Position numbers and translations under genes: made by a program
Notes under the pieces: model-generated
What the model was told of the DNA's origin: nothing
The model's input: only the letters and a program-made list of their open reading frames with translations
Databases searched by the model: none
In this document: positions 24,062 through 32,458 of the stretch, piece by piece
How the letters are laid out: every line of letters begins with the position of its first letter
Numbering within the stretch: position 1 is the first letter of the stretch
NCBI RefSeq assembly: GCF_002262885.1
Contig: NZ_NKYF01000009.1
Span: forward strand, 237,041 to 301,040
Origin: Pseudonocardia sp. MH-G8
GTDB taxonomy: Bacteria; Actinomycetota; Actinomycetes; Mycobacteriales; Pseudonocardiaceae
Length of the DNA: 64,000 nucleotides
Reading direction: 5' to 3'

Positions 24062-25100
24062 CGGGGGTGTTTGGGCGCAGGCGGGTCGATGCCCGCACCA
24101 CCAGCTCCGGCGCGAACACCACCTGCTGGTGGTCGTGGTTCCCGGTGCCGCGGGCCTCGTCGAGCAGCAGTTCTGCCGCGGTGCGTCCGAGCAGCTGGCG
24201 GGGCTGGCTCACCGATGTCAGCGGCACGGCCGCGGCCTCGGCGAACTCGATGTCGTCGTAGCCCACGATCGCGAGGTCGTCCGGGACGCGGAGGCCGAGC
24301 CGCACCATCTGCTGCAGCAGCCCGAGGGCGAGCAGGTCGTTGGCGCAGAAGGCGGCCGTGGGGCGTCGGGCGGCCGGCATGCCGGCGATCCGCTCGCCCG
24401 CCCGCCGGCCCTCCGCGACGTTCAGCGCCGCAGTCTCGACCACCACGAGCTCGGCGCCGGGCGTGCGCGCGGCGGCCGTCTCCGCGCCGCTGATCCGGTC
24501 GGTGACCTGCCCGATCGCGCGGGGCCCGCCGACGAAGGCGATGCGACGGTGCCCCGTCTCGAGCAGGTGGGTGACGGCGAGGTCGCCGCCGAGCACGTCG
24601 TCGACGGCGACCGAGCAGTGGCCCGGACCGGCGCCGCGGTCCACGACGACGACCGGGGTGCCGCGGCGGGAGAGGGCGGCGATCCGCGGATCGCCCGCGT
24701 CGACGGGCGTGATCAGCACCCCCTCGACCCGCTGCTGCTCCAGCAGGTCGAGGAAGCCGGCCTGGCGGGTGGGGTCCTCGGCGCTGTTGCACAGGAACAG
24801 CGCGAGGCCCACGGCGTCGGCGGCCTCCTGCACCCCCTCGGCCACGTCGGTGAAGAAGGGGTTGGACGTGTCGAGCACGACGTAGGCCAGTGTGCGGCTG
24901 CCGCCGCCGCGCAGTTGCCGGGCCGACTCGTTGCGGACGAAGCCCATCGCTTCGATCGTGGCCAGCACCCGTTGCCGCGTACGTTCGCTCACCAGCTCCG
25001 GCCGGTTGAGGACGTTGGAGACCGTGCCGAGCGAGACGCCGGCCTGCAGCGCGACGTCCTTCATGCTCGGGGTGCCCCGAGGTGTGGTTCCCGCCGTCAC
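24051..25100 (-). CDS. LacI-family transcriptional regulator
   Basis: A 349-residue repressor: N-terminal helix-turn-helix MKDVALQAGVSLGTVSNVLN with hinge helix NESARQLRGG, then a periplasmic-binding-like effector domain (AYVVLDTSNPFFTDVAEG, VVVDRG, GHRRIAFVGGP, CANDLLALGLLQ, GYDDIEFA). GTG 25100 is chosen because GAGGAGG lies five bases upstream. A LacI-type palindrome (25217-25230) lies upstream of its gene and a second (27141-27152) at the head of the rhamnose operon 2 kb away, so it is probably the rhamnose-pathway repressor. Confidence 0.88.
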   Translation of the reverse strand: MTAGTTPRGTPSMKDVALQAGVSLGTVSNVLNRPELVSERTRQRVLATIEAMGFVRNESARQLRGGGSRTLAYVVLDTSNPFFTDVAEGVQEAADAVGLALFLCNSAEDPTRQAGFLDLLEQQRVEGVLITPVDAGDPRIAALSRRGTPVVVVDRGAGPGHCSVAVDDVLGGDLAVTHLLETGHRRIAFVGGPRAIGQVTDRISGAETAAARTPGAELVVVETAALNVAEGRRAGERIAGMPAARRPTAAFCANDLLALGLLQQMVRLGLRVPDDLAIVGYDDIEFAEAAAVPLTSVSQPRQLLGRTAAELLLDEARGTGNHDHQQVVFAPELVVRASTRLRPNTPANR

Positions 25101-25216
25101 GAGATCCTCCTCAACGGGCCGCACGACCTGCCGGAGGATATCGGCGCCGCGGATCGGGCGCTGATCACGACACGCTCTCCCCGCTCGCTGCAGCCTCGGC
25201 GCCCTCCTCGGCGGCC

Positions 25217-25230
25217 TTGAAACGTATCAA
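25217..25230. promoter_or_regulatory. LacI-type operator TTGAAACGTATCAA
   Basis: Fourteen-base palindrome with six of seven pairs matching, centred on CG as in most LacI-family operators, about 117 bases upstream of the LacI gene start; probably autoregulatory. Confidence 0.55.
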
Positions 25231-25254
25231 ACCACTTTCGCGGGGTCGCCGGGC

Positions 25255-25981
25255 CCACCCCTTCCCGGCCGAGACCGACACCGACGACAGCGCGGCGGCG
25301 AAGGCGCGGTTCCACGCGGGGCTCGCCGGGCGCGGAGCGCGTCCTCCTGCTCGGTGCCGGTCCCACGGGGCTCGAGTTCGCCGGGCAGATCGCTGCGAGG
25401 TGGCCGGACGAGCACGTGACCGTCCTCGACCCCGCGCAGGAGCTGCTCCCGCGCTTTCCCGACGAGTTCCGGGCCGGGGTGCACCACCAGCTGGACGAGC
25501 TGGGCGTCGAGCTGCTGCTGGGAACGGGCCTGTCCGAGCCGCCGGCGACCGCCGCCGGTGAGCGGTCCCGGTTCCGAACCACCACCACGCCGTCGTCGCC
25601 GACATCTGGTTCCGCTGCTTCGGGGGGGTGCCCGCCACCGGGTACCTCGCGGGCGCTCGCCTGGCGAACGGGCACCTGGAGGTGACCCCGCAGCTGCGCG
25701 TGCGCGGGCAGGACCGCGTCTTCGCCGTCGGGGACATCGGCGCGGTCGGGGAGGCCGCGACGGCCGGCAAGCACGCGGCGGTCGTGGCCGCGAACACCCG
25801 CCCGCTCATCGCGGGCGGACCGGCGCCTGCCGTTCACGACGTGGCCCGCCGGCGATCGCCCTGCCGCTCGGCCCGAAGGCCGGCTCCCGAACTCGGTGTC
25901 CTCGAGGCCGCGGCGACGTCGGAGATCGAGGGCACCTCACTGACGGTCGAGCGGTACCGCGAGATCTCCGACCTCGGGTAG
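25255..25981 (+). pseudogene. decayed FAD/NAD(P)H-dependent oxidoreductase (FSP1/NDH-2 type)
   Basis: Pieces of one oxidoreductase appear in order but in changing frames. First FPAETDTDDSAAAKARFHAG (from about 25257), then in another frame VLLLGAGPTGLEFAGQI, the NADH-binding Rossmann motif, through HVTVLDPAQELLPRFPDEFR, then back in the first frame FGGVPATGYLAGARL and the FAD-binding VFAVGDIGAVGEAATAGKHA. A fourth shift near 25830 separates the C-terminal PPAIALPLGP part from VLEAAATSEIEGTSLTVERY. The N-terminal FAD-binding part is missing. At least three frameshifts show the gene is not functional. Confidence 0.75.
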
Positions 25982-26017
25982 CGCAGGCACGGCCGTACGG
26001 CGTCCCGGGCCCGGAAC

Positions 26018-26023
26018 TACCGT
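26018..26023 (+). promoter_or_regulatory. -10 hexamer TACCGT of a leaderless transcript
   Basis: TACCGT is followed after six bases by the GTG start of the formylglycine-generating enzyme gene, with no ribosome site. Confidence 0.4.
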
Positions 26024-26029
26024 GGGGGC

Positions 26030-26995
26030 GTGGAGTCCGTGTCATCGTCCTCGTGCTGCCCGCCGTCGCGCGGCAGCGTCGGCCCGTCCGTCACCGAGCG
26101 GCCTGCGGTGCCCGGCCCCGGTGCGGGCGTCCCGGCGGACGGCTTCGTCGTCCTGCCCGGCGGCGTGTTCGCGATGGGCAGCGAGGACCGCGACGCGGTG
26201 GCGGGTGACGGCGAGGGTCCGGTGGCCCCGGTGCAGGTTTCACCGTTCGCGATCGCGACCCGTGCGGTGTCCACCGACGAGTTCGCGGCGTTCGTGGACG
26301 ACACCGGCTACGTCACCGAGGCCGAGCGGTTCGGCTGGTCGTTCGTCTTCGCAGGCTTCCTGCCCGGAGCGCTGCGCGGGGCGTCGCCGCGGCCGGAGGG
26401 AACCCCCTGGTGGTGCGGCGTGCAGGGGGCCTGGTGGAAGCACCCGGAGGGGCCTGGCTCGGACCTCGACGGGCGCGGCGACCACCCGGTCGTCCACGTC
26501 TCCTGGCACGACGCCGACGCCTACGCGCGGTGGGCGGGCGGCCGCCTGCCGACCGAGGCGGAGTGGGAGTACGCCGCGCGCGGTGGCCTGTCCGGGGCGC
26601 GGTTCCCCTGGGGCGACGAGCTGACGCCCGGCGGCGAGCACCGCTGCAACATCTGGCAGGGCCGGTTCCCCACGCGCAACACCGCCGAGGACGGTTTCGC
26701 CGGCACCGCGCCGGTCGACGCGTTCGCCCCGAACGGGTACGGCCTCTACAACGTCTCGGGCAACGTCTGGGAGTGGTGCGCGGACTGGTGGACCACCGAC
26801 CACGCCCGTGCTCCGGGCGGTGAGCCGGTCACGGACCCCCGTGGCCCGGACCGCGGCACGGCGAAGCTGATGCGCGGCGGCTCGTACCTGTGCCACGACT
26901 CGTACTGCAACCGCTACCGCGTGGCCGCGCGAACCAGCAACTCGCCCGACAGCTCCTCGGGCAACCAGGGCTTCCGCATCGCCCGCGACGCCTGA
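26030..26995 (+). CDS. formylglycine-generating enzyme (sulfatase-modifying factor)
   Basis: A 321-residue enzyme that oxidises the Cys of a CxPSR motif in sulfatases to formylglycine using copper and oxygen. The SUMF1 fold is visible from LPGGVFAMGSEDRD through GWSFVFAGFLPG, HPVVHVSWHDADAYARWAG, RLPTEAEWEYAARGG, CNIWQGRFP, NGYGLYNVSGNVWEW to RGGSYLCHDSYCNRYRVAAR, where Cys288 and Cys293 are the catalytic pair, followed by SNSPDSSSGNQGFR. The N-terminus of the same protein carries SSSCCPPSRGS, itself a CxPSR motif (Cys10-Arg14). No sulfatase gene is in the window. Start GTG 26030 appears leaderless. Confidence 0.92.
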   Translation: MESVSSSSCCPPSRGSVGPSVTERPAVPGPGAGVPADGFVVLPGGVFAMGSEDRDAVAGDGEGPVAPVQVSPFAIATRAVSTDEFAAFVDDTGYVTEAERFGWSFVFAGFLPGALRGASPRPEGTPWWCGVQGAWWKHPEGPGSDLDGRGDHPVVHVSWHDADAYARWAGGRLPTEAEWEYAARGGLSGARFPWGDELTPGGEHRCNIWQGRFPTRNTAEDGFAGTAPVDAFAPNGYGLYNVSGNVWEWCADWWTTDHARAPGGEPVTDPRGPDRGTAKLMRGGSYLCHDSYCNRYRVAARTSNSPDSSSGNQGFRIARDA

Positions 26996-27000
26996 AGCCG

Positions 27001-27086
27001 CTCGCGCACCGACTTCCGCACTCAGGCACCGACTGCCGCGCTCACGCACCGACTGCAGTCGGTGCGCCGACGCAGAAGTCGGTGTG
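27001..27086. repeat. palindromic intergenic repeat, copy 1
   Basis: Nested inverted repeat CACCGACTTC...GAAGTCGGTG enclosing the perfect 20-base palindrome GCACCGACTGCAGTCGGTGC. It begins five bases after the formylglycine-generating enzyme stop and can serve as its terminator. Related copies at 32318 and 32459. Confidence 0.8.
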
Positions 27087-27140
27087 CGGCCGGGTGGTTG
27101 CGGCCCGTTGACGCTCCCGGCGCTGCCCCCTAGGGTGGAT

Positions 27141-27152
27141 TGAAAGGTTTCA
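27141..27152 (+). promoter_or_regulatory. LacI-type operator TGAAAGGTTTCA
   Basis: Palindrome TGAAA-GG-TTTCA, 42 bases before the rhamnose mutarotase start. It shares TTGAAA with the site upstream of the LacI gene; the TAGGGT at 27131 may be the operon's -10 box, which the repressor would cover. Confidence 0.55.
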
Positions 27153-27193
27153 TTCCCGGCCGCCACCGCTTCGCCGACGGGGGATCGACGTCC

Positions 27194-27541
27194 GTGCGCT
27201 ACTGCTTCCTGCTCCAGGTCCGCCCCGACCGGATCGACGAGTACCGCCGTCGCCACGCCGCGGTGTGGCCGGACATGCTCGCCGCCCTGCGGGACGCCGG
27301 GTGGCGGAACTACTCGCTGCACCTTCGTGCGGACGGCCTGCTGGTGGGGTACGTCGAGAGCGACGACCTCGACGCCGCCCAGCGCGCGATGGCCGCCACC
27401 GAGGTCAACGCGCGGTGGCAGGCCGAGATGGCCCCGTTCTTCGTCGACCTCGACGGTCGGCGCCCGGATGAGGGCTTCGCGGTCCTCGAAGAGGTCTTCC
27501 ACCTGGAGGACCAGCTGTCCCGATCGGAGAGCCACACGTGA
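27194..27541 (+). CDS. rhaM: L-rhamnose mutarotase
   Basis: A 115-residue cytosolic enzyme that interconverts alpha and beta L-rhamnopyranose, feeding the isomerase. Family pattern: RYCFLLQVRPDRIDEYRRRHAAVWPDM (first 20 residues here RYCFLLQVRPDRIDEYRRRH), AGWRNYSLHL, and the Trp/Pro-rich W-x-x-EMAPFF. The active-site His in RRH and the Tyr and Trp residues are present. GTG 27194 is chosen over an upstream start at 27140 because that one would lie on the operator. First gene of the rhamnose operon, overlapping the isomerase by GTGA. Confidence 0.92.
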   Translation: MRYCFLLQVRPDRIDEYRRRHAAVWPDMLAALRDAGWRNYSLHLRADGLLVGYVESDDLDAAQRAMAATEVNARWQAEMAPFFVDLDGRRPDEGFAVLEEVFHLEDQLSRSESHT

Positions 27542-28695
27542 CTGACGTCCGGGCCGCGCTGCGGCAGCAACGGATCGAGACCCCGTCGTGGGCCTACGCC
27601 AACTCGGGCACCCGGTTCAAGGTGTTCGCGCAGGCCGGCGTGCCCCGCACCCCGGAGGAGAAGATCGCCGACGCCGCGGTGGTGCACCGGCTCACCGGGG
27701 TTGCGCCCGCGGTGGCCCTGCACATCCCGTGGGACCGGGTCGAGGACTACGGCGCGCTCGCGAAGTACGCCGCCGACCAGGGCGTCGACGTCGGCGCGAT
27801 CAACTCCAACGTCTTCCAGGACGACGACTACAAGCTCGGCTCGGTGACCAACCCGGACGCGGGCGTGCGCCGCAAGGCCACCGACCACCTGCTCGAGTGC
27901 GTCGACATCATGGACGCCACCGGCTCGCGGGATCTCAAGCTGTGGTTCTCCGACGGCACCAACTACCCCGGCCAGGACTCGATCCGGGCCCGGCAGGACC
28001 GGCTGGCCGAGGCGCTGCGCGAGGTGTACGACCGGCTCGGGGACGACCAGCGGATGCTGCTCGAGTACAAGCTCTTCGAGCCGGCGTTCTACACCACCGA
28101 CGTGCCCGACTGGGGCACGTCGTTCGCCCACTGCGTCGAGCTGGGCCCGAAGGCAGGAGTGTGCATCGACACCGGCCACCACGCCCCGGGCACCAACATC
28201 GAGTTCATCGTGGCGTTCCTGCTGCGGGCCGGGAAGCTCGGCGCGTTCGACTTCAACTCGCGCTTCTACGCCGACGACGACCTCATGGTCGGCGCCGCCG
28301 ACCCGTTCCAGCTGTTCCGGATCATGCACGAGATCGTGTCCGCCGACGCGCTCGCGCCCGAGGCGGGCATCGCCTTCATGCTCGACCAGTGCCACAACAT
28401 CGAGGCGAAGATCCCCGCGATCGTGCGTTCGGTGATGAACGTGCAGGAGGCCACGGCGAAGGCGCTGCTCATCGACACGGACGCCCTGGCTGCCGCGCAG
28501 CGGGCCGGTGACGTGCTCGACGCCAACGCGGTCCTGATGGACGCCTACAACACCGACGTCCGCCCCCTGCTGCGCGAGCTGCGCGAGGAGATGGGCCTGG
28601 ACCCGGACCCGATCGCCGCGTACAAGCGCTCCGGCTACCAGGAGCGCATCGTGGCGGAGCGCGTCGGCGGCGAACAGGCCGGCTGGGGCGCGTAG
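27538..28695 (+). CDS. rhaI: L-rhamnose isomerase
   Basis: A 385-residue xylose-isomerase-like TIM barrel that converts L-rhamnose to L-rhamnulose. It belongs to the RhaI (Pseudomonas/Streptomyces) type: ETPSWAYANSGTRFKVF at the start, GAINSNVFQDDDYKLGS, LKLWFSDGTNYPGQDS, the metal-binding Glu in LLEYKLFEP, IDTGHHAPGTNIE, FDFNSRFYADDDL and MLDQCHNIE. The start GTG overlaps the rhaM stop. A 94-base gap with two hairpins separates it from the aldolase gene. Confidence 0.94.
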   Translation: MTDVRAALRQQRIETPSWAYANSGTRFKVFAQAGVPRTPEEKIADAAVVHRLTGVAPAVALHIPWDRVEDYGALAKYAADQGVDVGAINSNVFQDDDYKLGSVTNPDAGVRRKATDHLLECVDIMDATGSRDLKLWFSDGTNYPGQDSIRARQDRLAEALREVYDRLGDDQRMLLEYKLFEPAFYTTDVPDWGTSFAHCVELGPKAGVCIDTGHHAPGTNIEFIVAFLLRAGKLGAFDFNSRFYADDDLMVGAADPFQLFRIMHEIVSADALAPEAGIAFMLDQCHNIEAKIPAIVRSVMNVQEATAKALLIDTDALAAAQRAGDVLDANAVLMDAYNTDVRPLLRELREEMGLDPDPIAAYKRSGYQERIVAERVGGEQAGWGA

Positions 28696-28710
28696 GCCTG
28701 CGGCCCCGGA

Positions 28711-28766
28711 CGTTCAGGAAAGCCACATTCCTGAACGTGCAGGGCAGGAAAGTGGCTTTCCTGAAC
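28711..28766 (+). repeat. paired alternative hairpins between rhaI and the aldolase gene
   Basis: First hairpin CGTTCAGGAA-N7-TTCCTGAACG (28711-28737), second CAGGAAAG-TGG-CTTTCCTG (28745-28763). The outer arms GTTCAGGAAAGCCAC (28712-28726) and GTGGCTTTCCTGAAC (28752-28766) are also perfect complements, so one long stem competes with the two short ones. May set differential expression or mRNA stability inside the rhamnose operon. Confidence 0.75.
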
Positions 28767-28789
28767 CACACCGACCCCCGGAAGGGATC

Positions 28790-30826
28790 ATGACCCACCC
28801 CACCGTCTCCGAGCTCATCGCCCGGAGCAACCGGCTCGGCGCCGACCCGACCACCACCAACTACGCGGGCGGCAACACGTCGGCGAAGGGCTCCGAGACC
28901 GACCCGGTCACCGGGGCGCCGGTCGAGCTGTTGTGGGTCAAGGGCTCCGGTGGCGACCTCGGCACGCTCACCGGGAAGGGCCTGGCCGTGCTGCGGCTGG
29001 ACCGGATGCGGGCGCTGGTGGACGTCTACCCGGGCGTCGAGCGCGAAGACGAGATGGTCGCCGCCTTCGACTACTGCCTGCACGGCAAGGGCGGCGCGGC
29101 GCCGTCGATCGACACGGCCATGCACGGGCTGGTGGACGCCGACCACGTCGACCACCTGCACCCCGACGCCGGCATCGCGATCGCCACGGCGGCCGACGGC
29201 GAGGCGCTCACCAAGGAGGTCTTCGGCGACCGCGTGGTGTGGGTGCCCTGGCGGCGCCCCGGCTTCCAGCTCGGGCTGGACATCGCGGCGGTGAAGGCGG
29301 CCAACCCGCAGGCCGTCGGCGTGATCCTCGGCGGGCACGGCATCACCGCGTGGGGTGCCACCAGCGAGGAGTGCGAGCGGAACTCGATGGAGATCATCCG
29401 CGCCGCACAGGCCTACCTCGACTCCCGGGGCGCGGCGGAGCCGTTCGGCCCGCTGCGCCCCGGCTACGAACCCCTGCCCGAGGACGAGCGCCGGGCCCGC
29501 GCCGCCGCGCTCGCCCCCGTCGTCCGGGGGCTCGCCTCCACCGACCGCCGCCAGGTCGGGCACTTCACCGACGCGGACGTCGTGCTGGACTTCCTGGCCC
29601 GCGAGAAGCTGGAGCCGCTCGCCGCGCTCGGCACGAGCTGCCCGGACCACTTCCTGCGCACCAAGGTCGCACCCCTCGTGCTCGACCTGCCGGCCACGGC
29701 CCCGCTGGAGGACGTCGTCGCGCGGCTGCGCGAGCTGCACGCCGCCTACCGCGAGGACTACCGCGCCTACTACGAGCGCCACGCCATGCCGGACTCCCCG
29801 GCGATGCGCGGCGCCGACCCGGCGATCGTGCTCGTGCCCGGCGTCGGCATGTTCAGCTTCGGCGCGAACAAGCAGACGGCGCGCGTGGCCGGCGAGTTCT
29901 ACGTCAACGCGATCAACGTGATGCGCGGTGCCGAGGCCGTGTCGACCTACGCGCCGATCCCGGAGTCGGAGAAGTTCCGCATCGAGTACTGGGCCCTCGA
30001 GGAGGCCAAGCTCGCGCGGATGCCGAAGCCCAAGCCGCTGGCCGGGCGGATCGCGCTCGTCACCGGCGGCGGGTCGGGCATCGGCAAGGCCATCGCGCAG
30101 CGCCTCGCGGCCGAGGGCGCGTGCGTCGCCGTGGCCGACCGGGACGCCGACGCCGCGGCCGCCGTCGCCGCCGAGCTCGGGTCGACCGACGTGGCCGTGC
30201 CGGTCACCGTGGACGTCACCGACTCCGCCGCCGTGGCCGCCGCCGTGGACGCCGCGGCGCTCGCGTTCGGCGGCGTCGACCTCGTCGTCAACAACGCGGG
30301 GCTCTCGATCTCGAAGCCGCTGCTGGAGACCACCGACGCCGACTGGGACCTCCAGCACGACGTCATGGCGAAGGGGTCGTTCCTGGTCTCTCGCGCCGCC
30401 GCGAAGGCGATGGTGGCGCAGGGCATGGGCGGCGACATCGTCTACATCGCCAGCAAGAACGGCGTGTTCGCGGGCCCCAACAATGTGGCCTACGGCGCGG
30501 CGAAGGCCGACCAGGCCCACCAGGTGCGGCTGCTGGCCGCGGAGCTGGGCGAGCACGGCATCCGCGTCAACGGCGTCAACCCGGACGGCGTGGTGCGCGG
30601 CTCCGGGATCTTCGCGGGCGGCTGGGGCGCCAAGCGGGCCGCCGTCTACGGCGTGCCGGAGGAGGAGCTGGGCGCGTTCTACGCCCAGCGCACCCTGCTC
30701 AAGCGGGAGGTGCTGCCCGAGCACGTGGCCGCCGCGGTCTTCGCGATCACCGGCGGCGACCTCACCCACACCACCGGCCTGCACGTCCCGGTCGACGCCG
30801 GCGTGGCGGCCGCCTTCCTGCGCTGA
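28790..30826 (+). CDS. bifunctional rhamnulose-1-phosphate aldolase / short-chain (lactaldehyde) dehydrogenase
   Basis: A 678-residue fusion. Residues 1-420 form a class II aldolase/adducin domain (NYAGGNTSAKG, WVKGSGGDLGTL, DHLHPDAGIAIA with zinc His residues, GGHGITAWG), which splits L-rhamnulose 1-phosphate to dihydroxyacetone phosphate and lactaldehyde. Residues 420-678 are a short-chain dehydrogenase (ALVTGGGSGIGKAIA, VVNNAGLSISK, the Ser and YGAAK catalytic residues, VNGVNPDGVVRGSGIF), which oxidises L-lactaldehyde to lactate. This RhaEW/RhaAD fusion is standard in actinobacterial and Bacillus rhamnose operons. ATG 28790 follows GGAAGG. Confidence 0.92.
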   Translation: MTHPTVSELIARSNRLGADPTTTNYAGGNTSAKGSETDPVTGAPVELLWVKGSGGDLGTLTGKGLAVLRLDRMRALVDVYPGVEREDEMVAAFDYCLHGKGGAAPSIDTAMHGLVDADHVDHLHPDAGIAIATAADGEALTKEVFGDRVVWVPWRRPGFQLGLDIAAVKAANPQAVGVILGGHGITAWGATSEECERNSMEIIRAAQAYLDSRGAAEPFGPLRPGYEPLPEDERRARAAALAPVVRGLASTDRRQVGHFTDADVVLDFLAREKLEPLAALGTSCPDHFLRTKVAPLVLDLPATAPLEDVVARLRELHAAYREDYRAYYERHAMPDSPAMRGADPAIVLVPGVGMFSFGANKQTARVAGEFYVNAINVMRGAEAVSTYAPIPESEKFRIEYWALEEAKLARMPKPKPLAGRIALVTGGGSGIGKAIAQRLAAEGACVAVADRDADAAAAVAAELGSTDVAVPVTVDVTDSAAVAAAVDAAALAFGGVDLVVNNAGLSISKPLLETTDADWDLQHDVMAKGSFLVSRAAAKAMVAQGMGGDIVYIASKNGVFAGPNNVAYGAAKADQAHQVRLLAAELGEHGIRVNGVNPDGVVRGSGIFAGGWGAKRAAVYGVPEEELGAFYAQRTLLKREVLPEHVAAAVFAITGGDLTHTTGLHVPVDAGVAAAFLR

Positions 30827-30851
30827 CCCACGGCCGACGAAGGAGGATCGG

Positions 30852-32312
30852 ATGACCGCGGGTGTTCGGGTTGCGGCGGTGGACCTCGGGGCGTCCAGCG
30901 GCCGGGTGATGGCCGCCGAAATCGGCCCCGACCGGCTGGAGCTCACCGAGGCCGCGCGGTTCCCCAACGGACCGGTCCGGCTGCGCGACACCCTGCACTG
31001 GGACGTCCTCGCGCTCTACCGCGGCCTGCTGGACGGGCTGCGCGCCGCCGGTCCCGCGCTCGACGCGGTGGGCATCGACTCGTGGGGCGTCGACTTCGGT
31101 CTGCTCGACCGCACAGGCGCCCTGCTCGGCAACGTCGTGCACCACCGCGACGCCCGCACCGACGGTGTGGCGCAGCGGCTGGGCGAGACGTTCCCGCCGG
31201 CGCAGCTGTACGGGGCCACCGGCGTGCAGGTGATGCCGATCAACACGATCTACCAGCTGGTGGCGGCGGCCGGCACCCCGCAGCTGGCCGCGGCCACCGA
31301 CCTGCTCCTGCTCCCCGACCTGCTCGGCTACTGGCTCACCGGCAACCGGCGGGCGGAGGTGACCAACGCATCCACCACGGGCCTGCTCGACGTCCGCGAG
31401 CGGGGCTGGGCGGTCGAGGTCATGCGCCGCGCCGGCATCGAGCCGGGGCTGTTCGCGCCGCTCGTCGAACCGGGGGAGCGGACCGGGGAGCTCGCGGCGC
31501 ACGTCCTGGCCGACACCGGGCTGTCCGGGCCCGTCCCGGTGATTGCGGTCGGGTCGCACGACACGGCGTCGGCGGTGGTCGGGGTGCCCGCGGAGGGGGA
31601 GCGGTTCGCGTTCATATCCTGCGGCACCTGGTCGCTCGTCGGCGTGGAGCTGGACGCGCCGGTGCTCACCGAGGCGAGCCGGGCGGCGAACTTCTCCAAC
31701 GAGCTCGGCGTCGACGCCACGGTTCGCTACCTGCGCAACGTGATGGGCCTGTGGCTGCTGCAGGAGTGCCTGCGCGCCTGGTCCGGCGCCGACCTGCTCC
31801 CGCTGCTCGACGAGGCTGCGCGCTCTCCCGCGTTCGCCGCGGTGGTCGACGCGGGCGACCCGGCGTTCCTCGCGCCGGGCGACATGCCCGAGCGGATCGC
31901 GGCCGCGTGCCGCCGCACCGGCCAGGAGCCCCCGCGCGACCGCGGCGCCACGGTGCGGTGCGTGCTCGACAGCCTCGCCCTCGCCCACCGCCGCACGATC
32001 CGCGAGGCCGTCGCGTTGTCGGGCCGCGACGTCGACGTCGTCCACGTCGTCGGCGGCGGCGCGCGCAACGCCCTGCTCTGCCGGCTCACGGCCGACGCCT
32101 GCGGCCTGCCGGTCGTGGCGGGGCCGGTGGAGGCCACGGCGCTGGGCAACGTCCTGGTGCAGGCCCGCGCCCTCGGCGCGGTCGACGGCGGCCTGCCCGA
32201 GATGCGCGCCCTGCTGCGCGCCACCCAGTCACTGACGCGCTACGAGCCGCGGGGTGACGACCGCGCCTGGGCGGCGGCGGAGCAGCGGCTGGGGCAGCCG
32301 GCCCCCGCCTGA
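30852..32312 (+). CDS. rhaB: L-rhamnulokinase
   Basis: A 486-residue FGGY-family kinase that phosphorylates L-rhamnulose. Seen are AAVDLGASSGRVMAAEI, GIDSWGVDFGLLD, HHRDART, GVQVMPINTIYQL, the nucleotide-binding FISCGTWSLVGVE, NFSNELGVD with RNVMGLWLLQEC, and VHVVGGGARNALLCRLTADA. These are RhaB-specific rather than xylulokinase blocks. AGGAGG stands 5 bases before ATG 30852. Last gene of the operon; palindromic repeats follow the stop. No dedicated rhamnose transporter is in this operon. Confidence 0.93.
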   Translation: MTAGVRVAAVDLGASSGRVMAAEIGPDRLELTEAARFPNGPVRLRDTLHWDVLALYRGLLDGLRAAGPALDAVGIDSWGVDFGLLDRTGALLGNVVHHRDARTDGVAQRLGETFPPAQLYGATGVQVMPINTIYQLVAAAGTPQLAAATDLLLLPDLLGYWLTGNRRAEVTNASTTGLLDVRERGWAVEVMRRAGIEPGLFAPLVEPGERTGELAAHVLADTGLSGPVPVIAVGSHDTASAVVGVPAEGERFAFISCGTWSLVGVELDAPVLTEASRAANFSNELGVDATVRYLRNVMGLWLLQECLRAWSGADLLPLLDEAARSPAFAAVVDAGDPAFLAPGDMPERIAAACRRTGQEPPRDRGATVRCVLDSLALAHRRTIREAVALSGRDVDVVHVVGGGARNALLCRLTADACGLPVVAGPVEATALGNVLVQARALGAVDGGLPEMRALLRATQSLTRYEPRGDDRAWAAAEQRLGQPAPA

Positions 32313-32317
32313 GCGCG

Positions 32318-32385
32318 CTCGCACACCGACTTCGTGCCTCACGCACCGACTGCAGTCGGTGTGGGAGCGCAGATGTCGGTGTGCG
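32318..32385. repeat. palindromic intergenic repeat, copy 2
   Basis: CTCGCACACCGACTTCG..., core CACCGACTGCAGTCGGTG, right arm ATGTCGGTGTGCG. Starts 6 bases after the rhamnulokinase stop; same design as copies 1 and 3, likely terminator function. Confidence 0.8.
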
Positions 32386-32458
32386 ACCGCCGTGATCGAT
32401 GCGAGGCGCACGGAGGCGTCGGCGGACCGGCCGCGGTGTGCTGCTCGGACCGATCTCG

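Noticed and set aside
26030..26995. Reading the CPPSR motif as a fused sulfatase.
   Set aside because: The motif sits 10 residues from the N-terminus of an otherwise normal formylglycine-generating enzyme; no sulfatase fold follows.
27194..32312. Linking the 8.4-13.1 kb sugar importer to rhamnose uptake.
   Set aside because: It is 14 kb away, has its own ROK regulator and a xylose-type binding protein; nothing in sequence ties it to the rhamnose operon.
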